Source: Papio anubis
Taxonomy: Eukaryota; Chordata; Mammalia; Primates; Cercopithecidae
Reading direction: 5' to 3'
DNA: 64,000 bases
Assembly (NCBI RefSeq): GCF_008728515.1
Contig: NC_044978.1
Coordinates: 9,368,452 to 9,432,451 of the forward strand
The position numbers were made by a program, and so were the translations under genes. Every line of letters starts with the position of its first letter. Position 1 is the first letter of the stretch. The notes below the pieces were generated by a model. That model was not told where the DNA came from. It did not search any database and saw only the letters and a list, made by a program, of their open reading frames with translations. Below, piece by piece: positions 1 through 11,570 of this stretch.

Positions 1-722
1 AACACTGATCTGATGAACAACAGAAGATGGGACAACATAGTGATGGTGAATAGGCAATTTTAATTACTCCTAAAAGACAAATAAACATTGTCCCAGTAGA
101 CCTGGGGTATTAAAATAATGTGATCATTGTGTCTGAATTTTTATTTTTTAAAAGACTGCTTTTTTCCTTTGTGAGATAATCTATTTTGAGTATTGTTTTC
201 AGAAAAGCTTTTAAAAGAAGTTTTAAAGATTTCATTTTAATCTGGCCCAGAAAGCAAGATTTTCATGTTTAACACAGAATATGTAGAACTCAGTAATGAA
301 CATATGACAGTATTGTTCCTGAGAAGTTCTACATTTTATTTTTTTAGTCTTATGAAATGTCATAGAGATCATCAGGCTTTGATGGCTGAAACATATCATA
401 GTTACCTTTTTTTTTTTTCCTAAACCTTATTTAAAGACAAATTAATGAGTGCCAGTTACAGTTACCCATTGATTCTGCTTAGCTGTGCTGTTCATAGAGT
501 TAAATGGTAGTGAAACATAAACAGCATATTTGGTGGTTTCTGTGGCCAAGGCCATCAGTACCCAAGGTGGCCATGAGGTGTTAGGGGCTGTGGAAGGGAG
601 TGATGAGGCTGAAGCACAGACATTTATTGGCATCGGCCCTCTCTTCCTTTCCTTATTTGTCATCCTCCCACAGGCAGATCATTACCAAAGGTCTTATCCT
701 ATTTTTCCACGCAATAATATTG
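1..722. other. unassigned AT-rich sequence
   Basis: No repeat family or gene is recognised. A modestly GC-richer block at about 440-690 is open on the minus strand for about 73 codons, but the reading matches no protein I know and lacks a convincing start context. It could be a decayed repeat or pseudogene fragment. Confidence 0.4.
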
Positions 723-1413
723 TCTTAGTCTGTTTGGTCTACCATAGACTGGGTAGTTTACAAGGAATGGAAATCTATTTCTCAGGCTACTGGAGGCTGG
801 GAAGTCCAAGATCAAGGCACTGGCCAATCTGATGTCTGAGAAGAGCTAGATTTCCACTTCATAGATGGAACCGTCTCACTGTGTTCTCACATGGTGGATG
901 GAGCAAGCTAGCTCTCTGAAATACCTTCTATAAGGGAACTAGCCTAGGTGCGGTGGCTCATGTCTGTAATCCCAGTACTTTGGGAGGTCAAGGTGGGCAG
1001 ATCACTTGAGATTAGGAGTTCGGGACCAGCCTGGCTAACATGGCAAAAACCTGTCTCTACTAAAAATACAAAAAAATTTAAAAAACTAAAAAAAAAAATT
1101 AGCTGAGTGTGATGGCAGTGCCTGTAATCCCAGCTACTCGGGAGGTTGAGGCAGGAGAATCGCTTGAACCCAGGAGGTGAAGGTTGCAGTGAGTTGAGAT
1201 TGTGCCACTGCACTCCTCTGGGCATCAGAGCGAGATTCTGTCTCAAAAAAAAAATAAAATAAAATAAAAGAAGGGAACTAATTCCAATCATAAAGGCACC
1301 ACCCTCATGATCTAATCACCTCCTAAGGCCCTGCATCCTAACGCTATCACCTTGGTGTATGGGATTTAAACATATCCATCTTGTGTGGGGAGAGGACACA
1401 AAAATTGATAGCA
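723..1413 (-). mobile_element. MLT1-type MaLR LTR, interrupted by an Alu
   Basis: Read on the plus strand, the segment begins with the reverse complement of an MLT1 LTR end (tagtctgtttgg..., then ggaggctgggaagtccaaga at about 790-812) and resumes after the Alu with accctcatgatctaatcacc and the gaggacaca block near 1392. The LTR therefore lies on the minus strand in two parts, 723-941 and 1271-1413. MaLR LTRs are non-autonomous ERVL-related elements. No internal region is visible, so this is a solo LTR. The exact subfamily (MLT1A/B) is not certain. Confidence 0.75.
942..1270 (+). mobile_element. Alu (AluS-like), inserted in the MLT1 LTR
   Basis: A dimeric Alu starts gcctaggtgcggtggctca and ends in an A-rich tail of the (aaaat)n type. 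It is flanked by a perfect 10-bp target-site duplication, aagggaacta, at 932-941 and 1271-1280, which shows it inserted after the LTR. The mid A-rich linker is enlarged to about 30 A-rich bases. Right-arm bases (gcaggagaatcgcttgaac) favour AluS. Confidence 0.93.
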
Positions 1414-3060
1414 AATATAATATAAATTCCAAAGTCTTCTCATTTAAGTTCTACATGTGGAAAAATTATAAAAACCATAGAAAGATACTTTTCCACTCCA
1501 ACACTGAAACAAGAGTTGCCTTTTTAATTCCAGAAAGATTCCACCAAACATTCACTGTTTCAGAGTAATCCCCATAGTATGCTTTATATATTATGAATCC
1601 ATTGGGCAGGGGAGATGACTGGCTGTTTTATGGCCATTGTCCAGTACAGATTCAGTCTTAATAAAAATGGAAGAAAATAAACTATTAAGATAAAACTTAC
1701 AAGATTTTAGAAATTACATTTATATTTGTATTTGCTTTCAAACTCTTAAACAATTATCAACCAAAATGGGAATTGAGAAGCCTTTCTGCTGTTTACAGTG
1801 ATATAGCCAATTTCAGAGATTTTTCTAGGAAGAGTACCCTCTGTTTACAGCTGAGTTGACAATCTTGTCTCATATAGACATTTAGTGGGCAAAACATTCT
1901 GCACCTTAACAAGTCCCTAATGCAAACATAAAGAAGACTGATGTCTCAGCAATAACAATAACACACCATTATGCTCTTTTGTAACACGTTTTCCGTGTAT
2001 GATATTGACAGATAAGAGCTTTATGGCTTAGAGCATGCTTCTTGGGGTTCATATTCTTCAAACTACCTGTCCCCTGGGATCTCACCATTTCTAAAAGGGT
2101 ATATTAGACACTGTGGTAATAAGGCAGACTTTTGTTTACCAGTGTGGTATCACAAACCTTTCAAAAATGGTATGTAATTTGCTTCTCAGCGTTATATCAG
2201 TGTATATTGCATAGTTCAACGTGTCTCAAGTTGAGCAGAAGCAATCTGTCAACGGTATGACTAAAGCTGCATAAGTGGTTTCCTGTAATATCTGATATGC
2301 ATATAGACTCCACAGGTTTGCCTGCATGCAGTGTAGACCTGTCACTCGTTTTCTTTACAATCATCTTGTCTGACTGTTTTGGAGGAGAAGCTTTCCAGCT
2401 GGCATCCTAGGCCATGGGGAAAGTACTGTAACCTTCCACACCTGTACATGAAATTGCTTCTCTTAATGAGTCAGGCCCAAAGTGAGAATGAGTTAGATGT
2501 AATCCTCATTCATGCATATAAAGCCACTGACAATCTAGAACAACTAAAGACAGTGTTTCAAAATTAAAAAAAAAAAAGAACACCTAGGCCGACCTCCAGA
2601 ATTATTTCAATGCAGCATTTAAAAAATGTACATAGGGCATCGCTACCTATGATTTATAGCAGCTACCAGATGTCCTTGTGCAATAATGCCCCTTAGGAAG
2701 TAAAATATAATAATCAGGTATTCTAAAATAGACACAAATCAAAGAATATGCAAACCAAGCAAAACTGCCAAATCACAAACAACAAATTTAACTTCAGAAC
2801 AATAATGCATTGAGGCTGGCTCTCATTATAGATTTGAAAATAGGTGCCATTTCAGTAGATTAAAAAATATTTTAATATAAATAATACATATTTTAAATGT
2901 GTGTGTGTGATTTCATTTATTCATACCTTGATAGGACAATAACTTGCTGAGGACTTTAATAAATTAACTTTTTCAATTTCATAGTACTTGTGTTTCAGAT
3001 ATTTACAATATGTATATGTATCCGTTTAAGAGACATGAGAAAAGCCATATACACGCCAGT
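1414..3060. other. unassigned AT-rich sequence
   Basis: I see no recognisable repeat, gene or RNA. A 12-A run at about 2567-2578 follows an open stretch from 2379, which could be the tail of an old retrocopy, but no parent gene is recognised and no duplication flanks it. Confidence 0.4.
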
Positions 3061-3478
3061 TGACAGAGTTTGGATATTTGTCTCCTCCAAATCACATATT
3101 GAAATGTGGCCCCCAGTGCTGTAGTTGGGGTCAAGTAGGGATTGTCTGGGTCATGGAGGCAGATCCATAATGAATGGCTTGGTGCCTCCCCACTGTAATG
3201 AGTGAGTACTAGTTCATGAGAGCTAGTTGTTTAAAAGAGCCTGCTACTTCTTTTTCTCCTCCTCCTCTTCCTCCTTCTTTCTGACCATGTGACACACCTG
3301 CTCTGCTTCGGCATCCACCAGGTTTGAAAGCTCCCTGAATCCCTCACTAGAAGCAGATGCTGGTGTCTTGCTTCCTGTGCATCCTGCAGAACTGTGAACC
3401 AAATTAACCTGTTTTATTGATACATTCCCCAGTCTCAGGTATTCCTATTCAGCAATGCCACGTGGACTACACCAGCTA
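3061..3478 (+). mobile_element. old MST-type MaLR LTR (solo)
   Basis: The segment follows the MST/THE1 LTR layout in order: gtttggatatttgtctcctc near the start, gtcatggaggcagatccat, an atgagtgagt block, a CT-rich stretch at 3250-3280, then cttcctgtgcatcctgcaga and a cagtctcaggtattcctatt end. Divergence from the family is high, so MSTB-MSTD or MLT1-like age is likely. No internal sequence flanks it. Confidence 0.7.
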
Positions 3479-6050
3479 CCATAAAAATCCAAATTTGAAA
3501 ATATTGATATTAAAGTAAAATTTAGATTTTGCAAAGTTTTCTGACTGTAAAGCGAGAATCCATAATTGTTATACCCTTTGGTGAGACTAATAATGCCATA
3601 ATATTTTATCTATCGGCAGGATTATAGGAAATAATTTTATATTTGCCTAGCATGATCTCACATACCTTTAGCATGTTTAATATCTATTAGAAATATCTTT
3701 CATATACATTTTCTGGAACTTGTGCTTGCCTAGATTGTTTCTCGCAGAGCTACTTATGTTTGCAAACGTAGCCTAACAGTAATGCAAGAGACACTGGTTC
3801 ATTCCATATCCAGTCTTCTTCTATGTAATTGAGCCTGTTCTTGGTACCCAACAGTTAAAAACAACTGATAGATAATGCAGCTGCACAGCTCTTCAGAAAA
3901 TTCACAACTGAAGTCATAGACACAAAAGAAAGCTGGGGGTTATACTATAGTGTTAGAGATGTGCTCTGAGCATGGGGTAGGTCTAGGCAGTTCACTTAGA
4001 AAGGTTAGGACAGACAAAAAAAAAAAAAAAAGAGGAGAGGCTTCAGGAGAAGCCTCAGCTCTTTCTGAAGAACAAGTTGAATGGGCAAACACAAGGGGAA
4101 GCACGCCCTGTGAAAATCATGGAATGCTGGGAGAGAGGACACACTTTTGAACCTGCAAGGGTTTCACTATGCTGAGACATTCATGCCTATGAGGAAGAGA
4201 TTGGACATAAAGGCAGGGACCAAAGACTCACTGTGTCATAAGCAACATGGTAAGAAGTTAAATTTTATCTTGAAAGTAATTGGTGGCGAACTGCAAGACC
4301 TTACGCTGTATAGTGACAGAATTTGTTTGTGTTATAGAATAATAACACATTCTTACCTATCTGTCTGTAGTGAGATGAATTAAAAATGCTAATGACTGAA
4401 GATGATAAGATTCATTAGGAGGAAGCTGTAACACAGTAGATAATTTGTAACCACTGAAGTACAACAATGGATATTTAGGAGGTAAACTCTATTACTGTGT
4501 TAGAGTTACTGACCTTTTCTTCCATTTGTTTGCTTTTATTTTTTGGTGGAGGAGGAGAGAAAATAAAAGTTTCATTACAAAGCGAATACGTTCTCATTGT
4601 GGAATAACCTGAGCAATTTAAGAGTTATAAAAAGAAAATTAAAATTGACTCTGATCTTCTCAGTGTCCTTTTACCTTTCACATTATATTTTCTATTACAT
4701 TAATGAAACTTGAGTTGTTTTATATTGTATACTAACATCATTTTCATGAACTAGAAAGATTTAATTCAAAATAATTATAAGTTTGACATTGATGCATTAT
4801 TAACTCTTTGTTTTTGAACCTGTCAGTGGCTCTTCTGACGTCCTCAGTGATATCTTCAATGGCTCTTCTGCTGACTGTATGTGCTTGGTGCAGCTTGGAA
4901 TATCACACTGCAGTGTGCAGTGTCTGGTAAACTATTTGTGCCTTAGATGAAACAAACCTCAGATCTAGCAGCAATTCAATTATGTACAAGGATGCAGTAG
5001 TTTATTACTAGATAAACACAGCTGAAACAGCAGGAAATTTGATTATTTAAAAATGTATTCCAATGTTCCAACTTAATTTAAAGTTCTGAAGTTTCCTAAT
5101 AACCTACTTATTAATGTTAATGAAATATGGGATTAAGATATATTCAGAAAGAATATGCTTTTGATAATCCCAAATATTAATGGATTTATGGCAATAAATT
5201 GATTCATAAAGAGCTAATCAAAATTGGGCAAAATTGGACAATATGTCATAAATGTGAAATCAATCATGTAAGGCAGAAGAGAAACCAATGAAATACTTTA
5301 GAAAGAAAACTGAAGTAAAGTTCAAGTTAACATGTAGCCAGAAATAATGATGAAACAATGGAAATCACAAATATGATTTTCTGATTGTATCCAAGATAAA
5401 GTGTCTGCTAGAACAGAAGATGATCATAAAAATAGACTTCCTTAATGGGCTGAAGAAAGTATTACTTTGTGGCCATGAGTTTGGAAATGAAATGTAATAG
5501 GTTTCGTCTAAGGTTGAAATGAAACCTTTTTCTTCCCCCCATCTATGGCAACTATTCAGTTCTCTTACTGTGATTCCACATTTATGAAATAATCTTTCTG
5601 AATTAAAATTGAATTTTCTAACTGGGAAGTGAGTACGTAATACGAGTTTGTTCAATCAATTAATCAATGAATATTTTTGAACCAAGAATTATTTGACAAA
5701 TCATAGAACAAGAAAGAGAGAGCAAACAGGAGATTATATATTTTTAAAATGTAAAATATAGAATATTAACTAATGTGAAATACAAGGATGGTCCTCTGAA
5801 AGCTAGCTATAATATAAAGAACATTTAAGAGAATATATATATGTGTGGATACATATGTTTACATGTGTATATAGAAACACATTCATCAGTAAAAGAAAAC
5901 AAGAAAATTGTCCCCATTATCACATTGTATTGTATTTCTGTGCATGAAGGACAATTACATGAATTTGCGCAATATGAGCTGACTTTTATGATCTGAGTAA
6001 TGACAGACAAGCTAGAAGATCAGAGCCAATGTAGTATGACATCAACATTT
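3479..6050. other. unassigned AT-rich sequence
   Basis: Apart from a short A run at 4015-4031 and small (ta)n stretches at 5833-5870, no repeat or gene is recognised. The block 4820-4960 is less AT-rich and holds a perfect 14-bp palindrome (see findings). Confidence 0.4.
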
Positions 6051-6768
6051 TTAATGCATTAATTTGACAGTATTAATTGGGCACCTTCTCTGTTCAGAAC
6101 CTATTCCAGACTAGTAACACAATAGGGATTAAAACAGACAAAGTCCCCGCGCTTCAACTTTCATTCTAATGGGCAGGGAAGGGAATAACAAACAAATCCA
6201 TTAAAACATACATCAGGCAGTAATAAGTGGTATAACAAAAATACAAAGGAAGATAAAGGAGTAGGGCCATTCCACGGTGGGGAAAGGATACTTACTTAGG
6301 TAAGGTGTCTAGGATAACCTTTCTTGTAAAATAACGCTTGAGCAGAAACATAAAGGAAATTTTAGAGAGTGAGCTCTGCAGAGAGTCAAGAAAGGGTATT
6401 GCAAGTGAAGAGATCTACAGAAGCAAATAACCCCGATGCAAGAGCGTGCTTGGCAGCTTCTGTGAAGTGCAAGAAGGGAGGTGTGTGCAGGATGGAGGGA
6501 GGAAAGAGAGGAGGAGGTCAAGTATGATGTTGCAGACACTGGGGTAGATTGTGTAGGGATGTATAGGCGGGAGCAGAGCACATCCAGTTTGTCTGGGAAT
6601 GTGCCTGTTGACACATGTTGTCTGGATTACCCATTAATCCTTTTTCCAGGAGAAAGAACACCTAGGTTTGCATGGGAAGTTATATGGATACCCTAGTAAT
6701 AGCTCATTAAAATGATTTTAGTTTTTGCACTTAGTAAAGTGGGAAGTTATTGAAAGATTTTTATCAGA
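6051..6768 (-). mobile_element. L2 (LINE2) 3' part
   Basis: The stretch mirrors the L2 3' end read backwards: ttaattgggcaccttctctg, aacacaatagggattaaaac, then the aaataacgcttgagcagaaa and tcaagaaagggtattgcaag motifs seen in inverted L2 copies. Beyond 6700, gtgggaagttattgaaagat corresponds to the ORF2 C-terminal region of the L2 reverse transcriptase. It is heavily decayed, with no usable reading frame. Part of 6600-6700 does not fit L2 and may be an inserted piece. Confidence 0.7.
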
Positions 6769-6783
6769 GATAGGACAAATCTT

Positions 6784-7088
6784 TTTTTTTTTTTTTTTTT
6801 TTTTTTGAGACGGAGTCTCGCGCTGTGTCACCCAGGCTGGAGTGCAGTGGTGCGATCTCGGCTCACTGCAAGCTCCGCCTCCCAGGTTCACGCCATTCTC
6901 CTGCCTCAGCCTCCCGAGTAGCTGGGACTACAGGCGCCCGCCACCACGCCCGGCTAGTTTTTTGTATTTTTAGTAGAGACGGGGTTTCACCATGTTAGCC
7001 AGGATGGTCTCGATCTCCTGACCTTGTGATCCACCCGCCTCGGCCTCCCAAAGTGCTGGGATTACAGGCTTGAGCCACCGCGCCCGGC
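6784..7088 (-). mobile_element. AluY-like, young, inserted in L2
   Basis: This is a full-length inverted Alu with a long T tail (tail first on the plus strand). AluY diagnostic sites are present in reverse complement: caagctccgcctcc and ttcacgccattctcctgcc. CpG sites are well kept. A perfect 15-bp target-site duplication, gataggacaaatctt, lies at 6769-6783 and 7089-7103. The intact duplication and CpGs mark it as one of the youngest insertions in the window. Confidence 0.95.
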
Positions 7089-7103
7089 GATAGGACAAAT
7101 CTT

Positions 7104-7660
7104 AATTCATATGTTAAGTGACACTTTGGCTGGTGGACTAACCAGACACTGTAGTAGCACAAGAGGAAACGAGAAAATCGTTCAAGAAGAACACTAAAAT
7201 AATCCAACTAAAAGTTTTGCTGTGGGCTGGGCAAGGGAATTTCTGTTGGATGTGGGGAGAAGTAGTAGGACACTTCTTATTTGCTGATGGATTGGCTGTG
7301 AGATAGTAGAGAATGAAGAGTCACGGGTGATTCTAAAGGTTTTATCCTCAGGACCTAATTGGATGAAGTTGCCATTTACCAAGATAAACAAGGATTGGGG
7401 TGAATCAGGGCTTAGGAATGGGAAAGTCAGGAGTTTGGATTAGGTGTGCTACATTTGAGACAGCTACTAGACATCCAAGTGTAACTAACAGTATGAGAGT
7501 ACGAGTCTAGAGTTTGGGGGGGAGGTGTAGGTTGGAAGTATAAATCTGTAAGACGGTATAGAAAGGCATAAGCCTAGATGAGATCACATAGGGGTTACCT
7601 AGGTGAAATGGACTGAAGTTTCAAGGATGGCACATCAATGTTAAGAAGTTAGGAATATGA
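7104..7660 (-). mobile_element. L2 (LINE2) ORF2 remnant, continued
   Basis: It continues the L2 copy broken by the AluY. Recognisable inverted ORF2 landmarks are tttgctgatggattggctgt (7280), ggatgaagttgccatttacc (7361), tactagacatccaagtgtaa (7465) and gcctagatgagatcac (7571). These encode, on the minus strand, the part of L2 reverse transcriptase downstream of its active site. Many indels and stops are present, so this is a fossil. Confidence 0.75.
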
Positions 7661-7979
7661 GGCCGGGTGCGGGGGCTCACGCCTGTAATGCCAGCACTTT
7701 GGGAGGCTGAGGCTGGCGGATCACGAGGTCAGGAGATTGAGACCATCCTGGCTAACATGGTGAAACCCCATCTCTACTAGAAATACAAAAAATTAGCCGG
7801 GCGTGGTGGTGGGCGCCTGTAGTCCTAGCTATTTGGGAGGTTGAGGCAGAAGAATTGCTTGAACCCGGGAGGCGGAGGTTGCAGTGAGCCGAGATCGCGC
7901 CACTGCACTCTAGCCTGGGTGACAGAGCAAGACTCCGTTTCAAAAACATAATAATAAATAAATTAATTAATTTTTAAAA
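7661..7979 (+). mobile_element. Alu (AluSc-like), inserted in L2
   Basis: Full dimeric Alu, starting ggccgggtgcgggggctcac and ending in an (aataaat)n-type tail. The left arm carries atcacgaggtcaggagattg, typical of AluSc/Y, while the right arm has gcttgaacccgggaggcgga, typical of AluS. An imperfect duplication flanks it: aagttaggaatatga at 7646-7660 and aagttatgaagatga at 7980-7994. Confidence 0.9.
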
Positions 7980-8500
7980 AAGTTATGAAGATGAGAAGAA
8001 ACCAGCAAAGAAAACAAAACAAATGGCCAGTGAGGGAGGAAGAAAAATGAAAGCAACAGCACACCAAGAACGAAATACACTGTTTCAGGAGAGGAGGAGC
8101 AACACTGTCAAATGAGCTAAGGAGGGAACATCAACTTCTGAATTTAAAAATTCTGATGACATTAGTGGCTTCAATAGTAGAAATTATGGCAGAGTAGTTT
8201 CAAGAGCTATTTCAAAGGAATTGCATGTGGTGAATATGGGTGACATTTTAAAGGAGTTCTGATGTAATTTGGCAGCAGAGAAATGAAGCAACATCTAGAT
8301 GAAGGGAGGGTTTTTCATGGAAGGGAGAAAATTTTATCACAGTTTGAAAGCTGGTGGGAATGACCCAGTAGAAAGAGAAGAATTGATGTATGAGATAGGA
8401 GGGAGATAATTGCTAGGGTAAAATAATTGAGTAGAAGAGAGAGATGAGATCTAGTGGAGATGAGATCTAGTGAAGGTAAGAGGGTAGAGGGCTGATGGGA
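7980..8500 (-). mobile_element. L2 (LINE2) ORF2 remnant, upstream part
   Basis: After the Alu, the inverted L2 resumes with gatgagaagaaaccagcaaa, then tgtcaaatgagctaaggagg (8107), tgacattagtggcttcaata (8157) and gcagcagagaaatgaagcaa (8271). Order and orientation agree with the two L2 pieces to the left, so one L2 copy spans about 6.05-8.5 kb. A short tandem duplication (gagatgagatctagtg twice, 8441-8474) lies at its end. Confidence 0.65.
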
Positions 8501-11164
8501 ACACAGGAAGGTTCTTCCCTACTTTTTCCTTCTTTCCGCTGCATGGGAACTAAGGTCAGCAGCTCACAGCGACGATACGGAAGGGGGCGTTAGACACGTT
8601 GACAGAAAAAGGCATAAAATAATTACTTAGGGAGATGAAGCATGAGGAAAAAACCAAGAAAGCATAAGAGGGCTACTAAAGAGAGATTAAGAGTCATTTG
8701 AGCCCAGAGGTCACAAATTTAAAGCAAGAAAACAATTGTCTTCAGGCGTAGAAGAACTGGATGAATTGTAATATAGGTTTAGGATTTATAAGGTTAATTT
8801 AAAGAAGGAAGAGAAGGGCAAGGGAGTTGGTATAAATAAGGGAATTCCGGAGGGCATAGTTAAGGTGTTTGGATACTCTGGCAGAAGAGGAAGGAAAGAT
8901 CAGATTAGGGAAGAGGCAGAGAACCTGTGAGTGTGAGGGTGATGAGGGAATGGCAAGGGTGAGTGAAGAGCTTTTTCAGCAAATGCTTTAGACAGCACTA
9001 ATGCACACGACAGGATTGGTACTGGAATAACCAAGCCTCCTTGTGGTAGAAAGAGTAGTCGGGAGCAAGGTATGGGGAACTCACCAGAGCAGGAGTAGCT
9101 GTGAGCATTGGCAATTACTACTCTCCATTTAAATGAAGAAGGTTGTACTAAAGTGATGGGTCCTTAGTCTTAGGGATGAAATCACACCTGAAACACAGTG
9201 ATAAAGTGTGTAGACAATAGCATCATTTGTTGCATTTAGTCTTTCATACAAGGAGATTTTTATCTAGTCTAGGAGCTTTCAAACTGTTCCACACAATCTT
9301 GGAGAAATATACAAGTTTCTCAGAGCCACCCTGTAGGAGAAGTTGAAGAAAAACCGTTCCCAATGCTTGGCTCCAAACCAGAGAAGTTAGGACTAACCTT
9401 GTTGTAAAATAAATATGCTGAGATTAAGCATGATTTTTAAAAAGTTTTACTATTAAAAATAAACAGACCAAAAAAATTAAAAAATCATTGATCTTCTCCA
9501 AACTACAGGTTATTATCATAACCTTGCTTAAGATTACTTTGCTAGAAAGCAGTGAAGCCAAGATTTAAACAGAAAGATGTCTATTTCTAAAGTTCATGTC
9601 ACTTTTGTTATACTTAAACTCGATACAGGCTTAACTCTTACAGTTATTCCACTGTTCTACACTTGTTACATTTATTTTAGTTGACGTATATTAGTGCATC
9701 TGGCCAAAAGTAGTTCTTAATGAATACATTTGCAATTTCTGAGTTTAAGGGAGGCTATTTTTTAAGTTAACTTTGTAAAGAAATTATTATCTCAGGAGAC
9801 TGAAACAAATCTTTTTTATTTATCCTTAGAAATTTTTAGGCTTTGGAAGTTTCGTGTGAATACGAAAAAGTCAACACCAAGAGTTGATATGATACTTAAT
9901 ATTGGCCTCTAGGGAGTCATAAGTCCTGGAGGAGTGTCTTGCAATTCTTATGTGACACCTGGCATGAAAAATACAAAAATCAATTATGAGAAGACTTTAC
10001 CTTAGATCTAGACTGTGAACACCACTCTTGAGAATAGGACCTTGTAGTAATCAAGACATAACCCTGCCGAAGATTGCTAGACCAGACAAAGAAACACCAC
10101 CATCATTCTTCTTAAAATGTAAATAGTAAGTAATACCAATTTTCTTTAAGGCAACCATCTTATCAGGGTAAGTCTGTGAAAGACACGGTTGTTTAACAAG
10201 TCACCAGGGGAATATTTTGGAATTGAAGCACTAACATCACAGCAACTAGACAGTGCATATTTATATAAACACCTTGTCAAATGTAAGTAGTATTTTTCCC
10301 AGCAGACACAGTGAAAAATATACTTCACTCTTGGTCAATTCTAATTGAAAAAATAACTAACTAACTGCTAGATGAAGAATTCTTGGAAAAGCTGCTCTCC
10401 TAGCACTGGGTCTTGCAAGATAATGCCAGCATCCTGAAGACAAAATTGGGTAGAAAATGAAATAAAAGTGTAACAAAAGATCAGTGAAGAATTAGCGATA
10501 AAATCGGCGGGAAATCCAGAGTGCTTCAAACAATAGTTCAACCAGCTGACGACTGATAAACCCGGGGGTGCTGGGAAACCAAGCACGGTAATAAAAAGCC
10601 GTAGGAAAACGGGAAACACTGGCAGGAAACTATGGAAGCTGCCAGGGGGTCCACTGAAAAGTTAATTGAAGCAACAAGCTGAGAGCTTTGGAAGTCAGAG
10701 AGCAGGCTCCTGGAGACGGATGGAGAATGGTGGCAAGAGGAAACTGATGTACCAAGAACGAAGAGAGCTGAATGAATGAAGAAGTAGCAACCTCAGCCAA
10801 GTCTTGAGTAATTCTTGGCCATCGACAAGGGCTACAGATGTAACTCTAGCCACTAGCAAACAGAAAAAGCAGGCAGCCACATGTCAGATGGAGCATAAAA
10901 TGTGCATTTGAATTATGTGGAAAAATATTTGTAGTCTTTTCTGTTACATACTTATTTCAATCAACTTAAATCTAATCCCTCATTAAAAAAAAAGAAAAAA
11001 TCATGAACCAAAACTCCAACAAATTACTTTGTGCTAGCACAATTCAGAAAAGTAATCGATGATGATGTGCTGGCCCAAGCAGTTAATAATAAATTACGGA
11101 CACTGAAGTTTCAGTGTTTGGGTTTTGAAGACATGATGATGTTGGGGGAAAAAAAGGAAGTTGA
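8501..11164. other. unassigned sequence, possibly more L2
   Basis: From 8501 to about 9150 the purine-rich style resembles inverted L2, but I cannot align it with confidence. It contains the source of the segment duplicated into the AluJ at 11214 (8897-8997). From 9150 to 11164 nothing is recognised. The block 10440-10890 has more CpG than its surroundings and short open frames on the minus strand, none resembling a known protein. Confidence 0.35.
8897..8997 (+). repeat. source copy of a local duplicated segment
   Basis: This ~100-bp purine-rich stretch recurs in the same orientation at 11214-11313, differing only by a one-base deletion with an adjacent substitution (aacc versus agc) and two transitions, about 96% identity. 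It is the presumed donor because here it sits in continuous sequence, whereas the other copy interrupts an Alu. Confidence 0.9.
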
Positions 11165-11570
11165 GGCCAGGCACGGTGGCTCACACCCCTAATCCCACCA
11201 CTTTGGGAGACAGAGATCAGATTAGGGAAGAGGCAGAGAGCTGTGAGTGTGAGGGTGATGAGGGAATGGCAAGGGCGAGTGAAGAGCTTTTTCGGCAAAT
11301 GCTTTAGACAGCAGCAGGGAGAGGGAGACAGTGGGGGGAGGATCGCTTGAAGGCAGGAGTTTAAGACTAGCCTCGGCAACATAGCGAAACCTGCTCTCTG
11401 CAAAAAAATTAAAAATTAGCCAGGTGTGGTTGTGCGTGCCTGTAGTCCCAGCTACTCGGAGGCTAAGGTGAGAGGATCGCTTGAGCCCAGGAGTTCAAGG
11501 CTGCAGGGAGCTATGATCCACCACTGCACTCCAGCCTGGGCAACAAAGCAAGATCCTGTATTAAAAAAAT
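11165..11570 (+). mobile_element. AluJ carrying a foreign ~100-bp insert
   Basis: The Alu begins ggccaggcacggtggctcac and reaches ctttgggaga at 11201-11210. It then breaks off and resumes near 11336 with ggggaggatcgcttgaaggc, continuing through a J-type second monomer (ggctgcagggagctatgatc) to an A-rich tail. Between the two parts lies a copy of 8897-8997 plus about 22 purine-rich bases of uncertain origin. About a dozen Alu bases (the ggctgaggtggg region) are missing at the break. Confidence 0.9.
11214..11313 (+). repeat. inserted copy of 8897-8997 inside AluJ
   Basis: Matches 8897-8997 at about 96% in the same orientation. It replaces part of the left Alu monomer and is not flanked by a clear target-site duplication or an A tail. 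That argues against retrotransposition and for a templated or template-switch insertion. Confidence 0.9.

Noticed and set aside
442..832. Possible small gene or retrocopy near the left end
   Set aside because: Neither strand's reading resembles a known protein, and there is no A tail or duplication. Left as unassigned.
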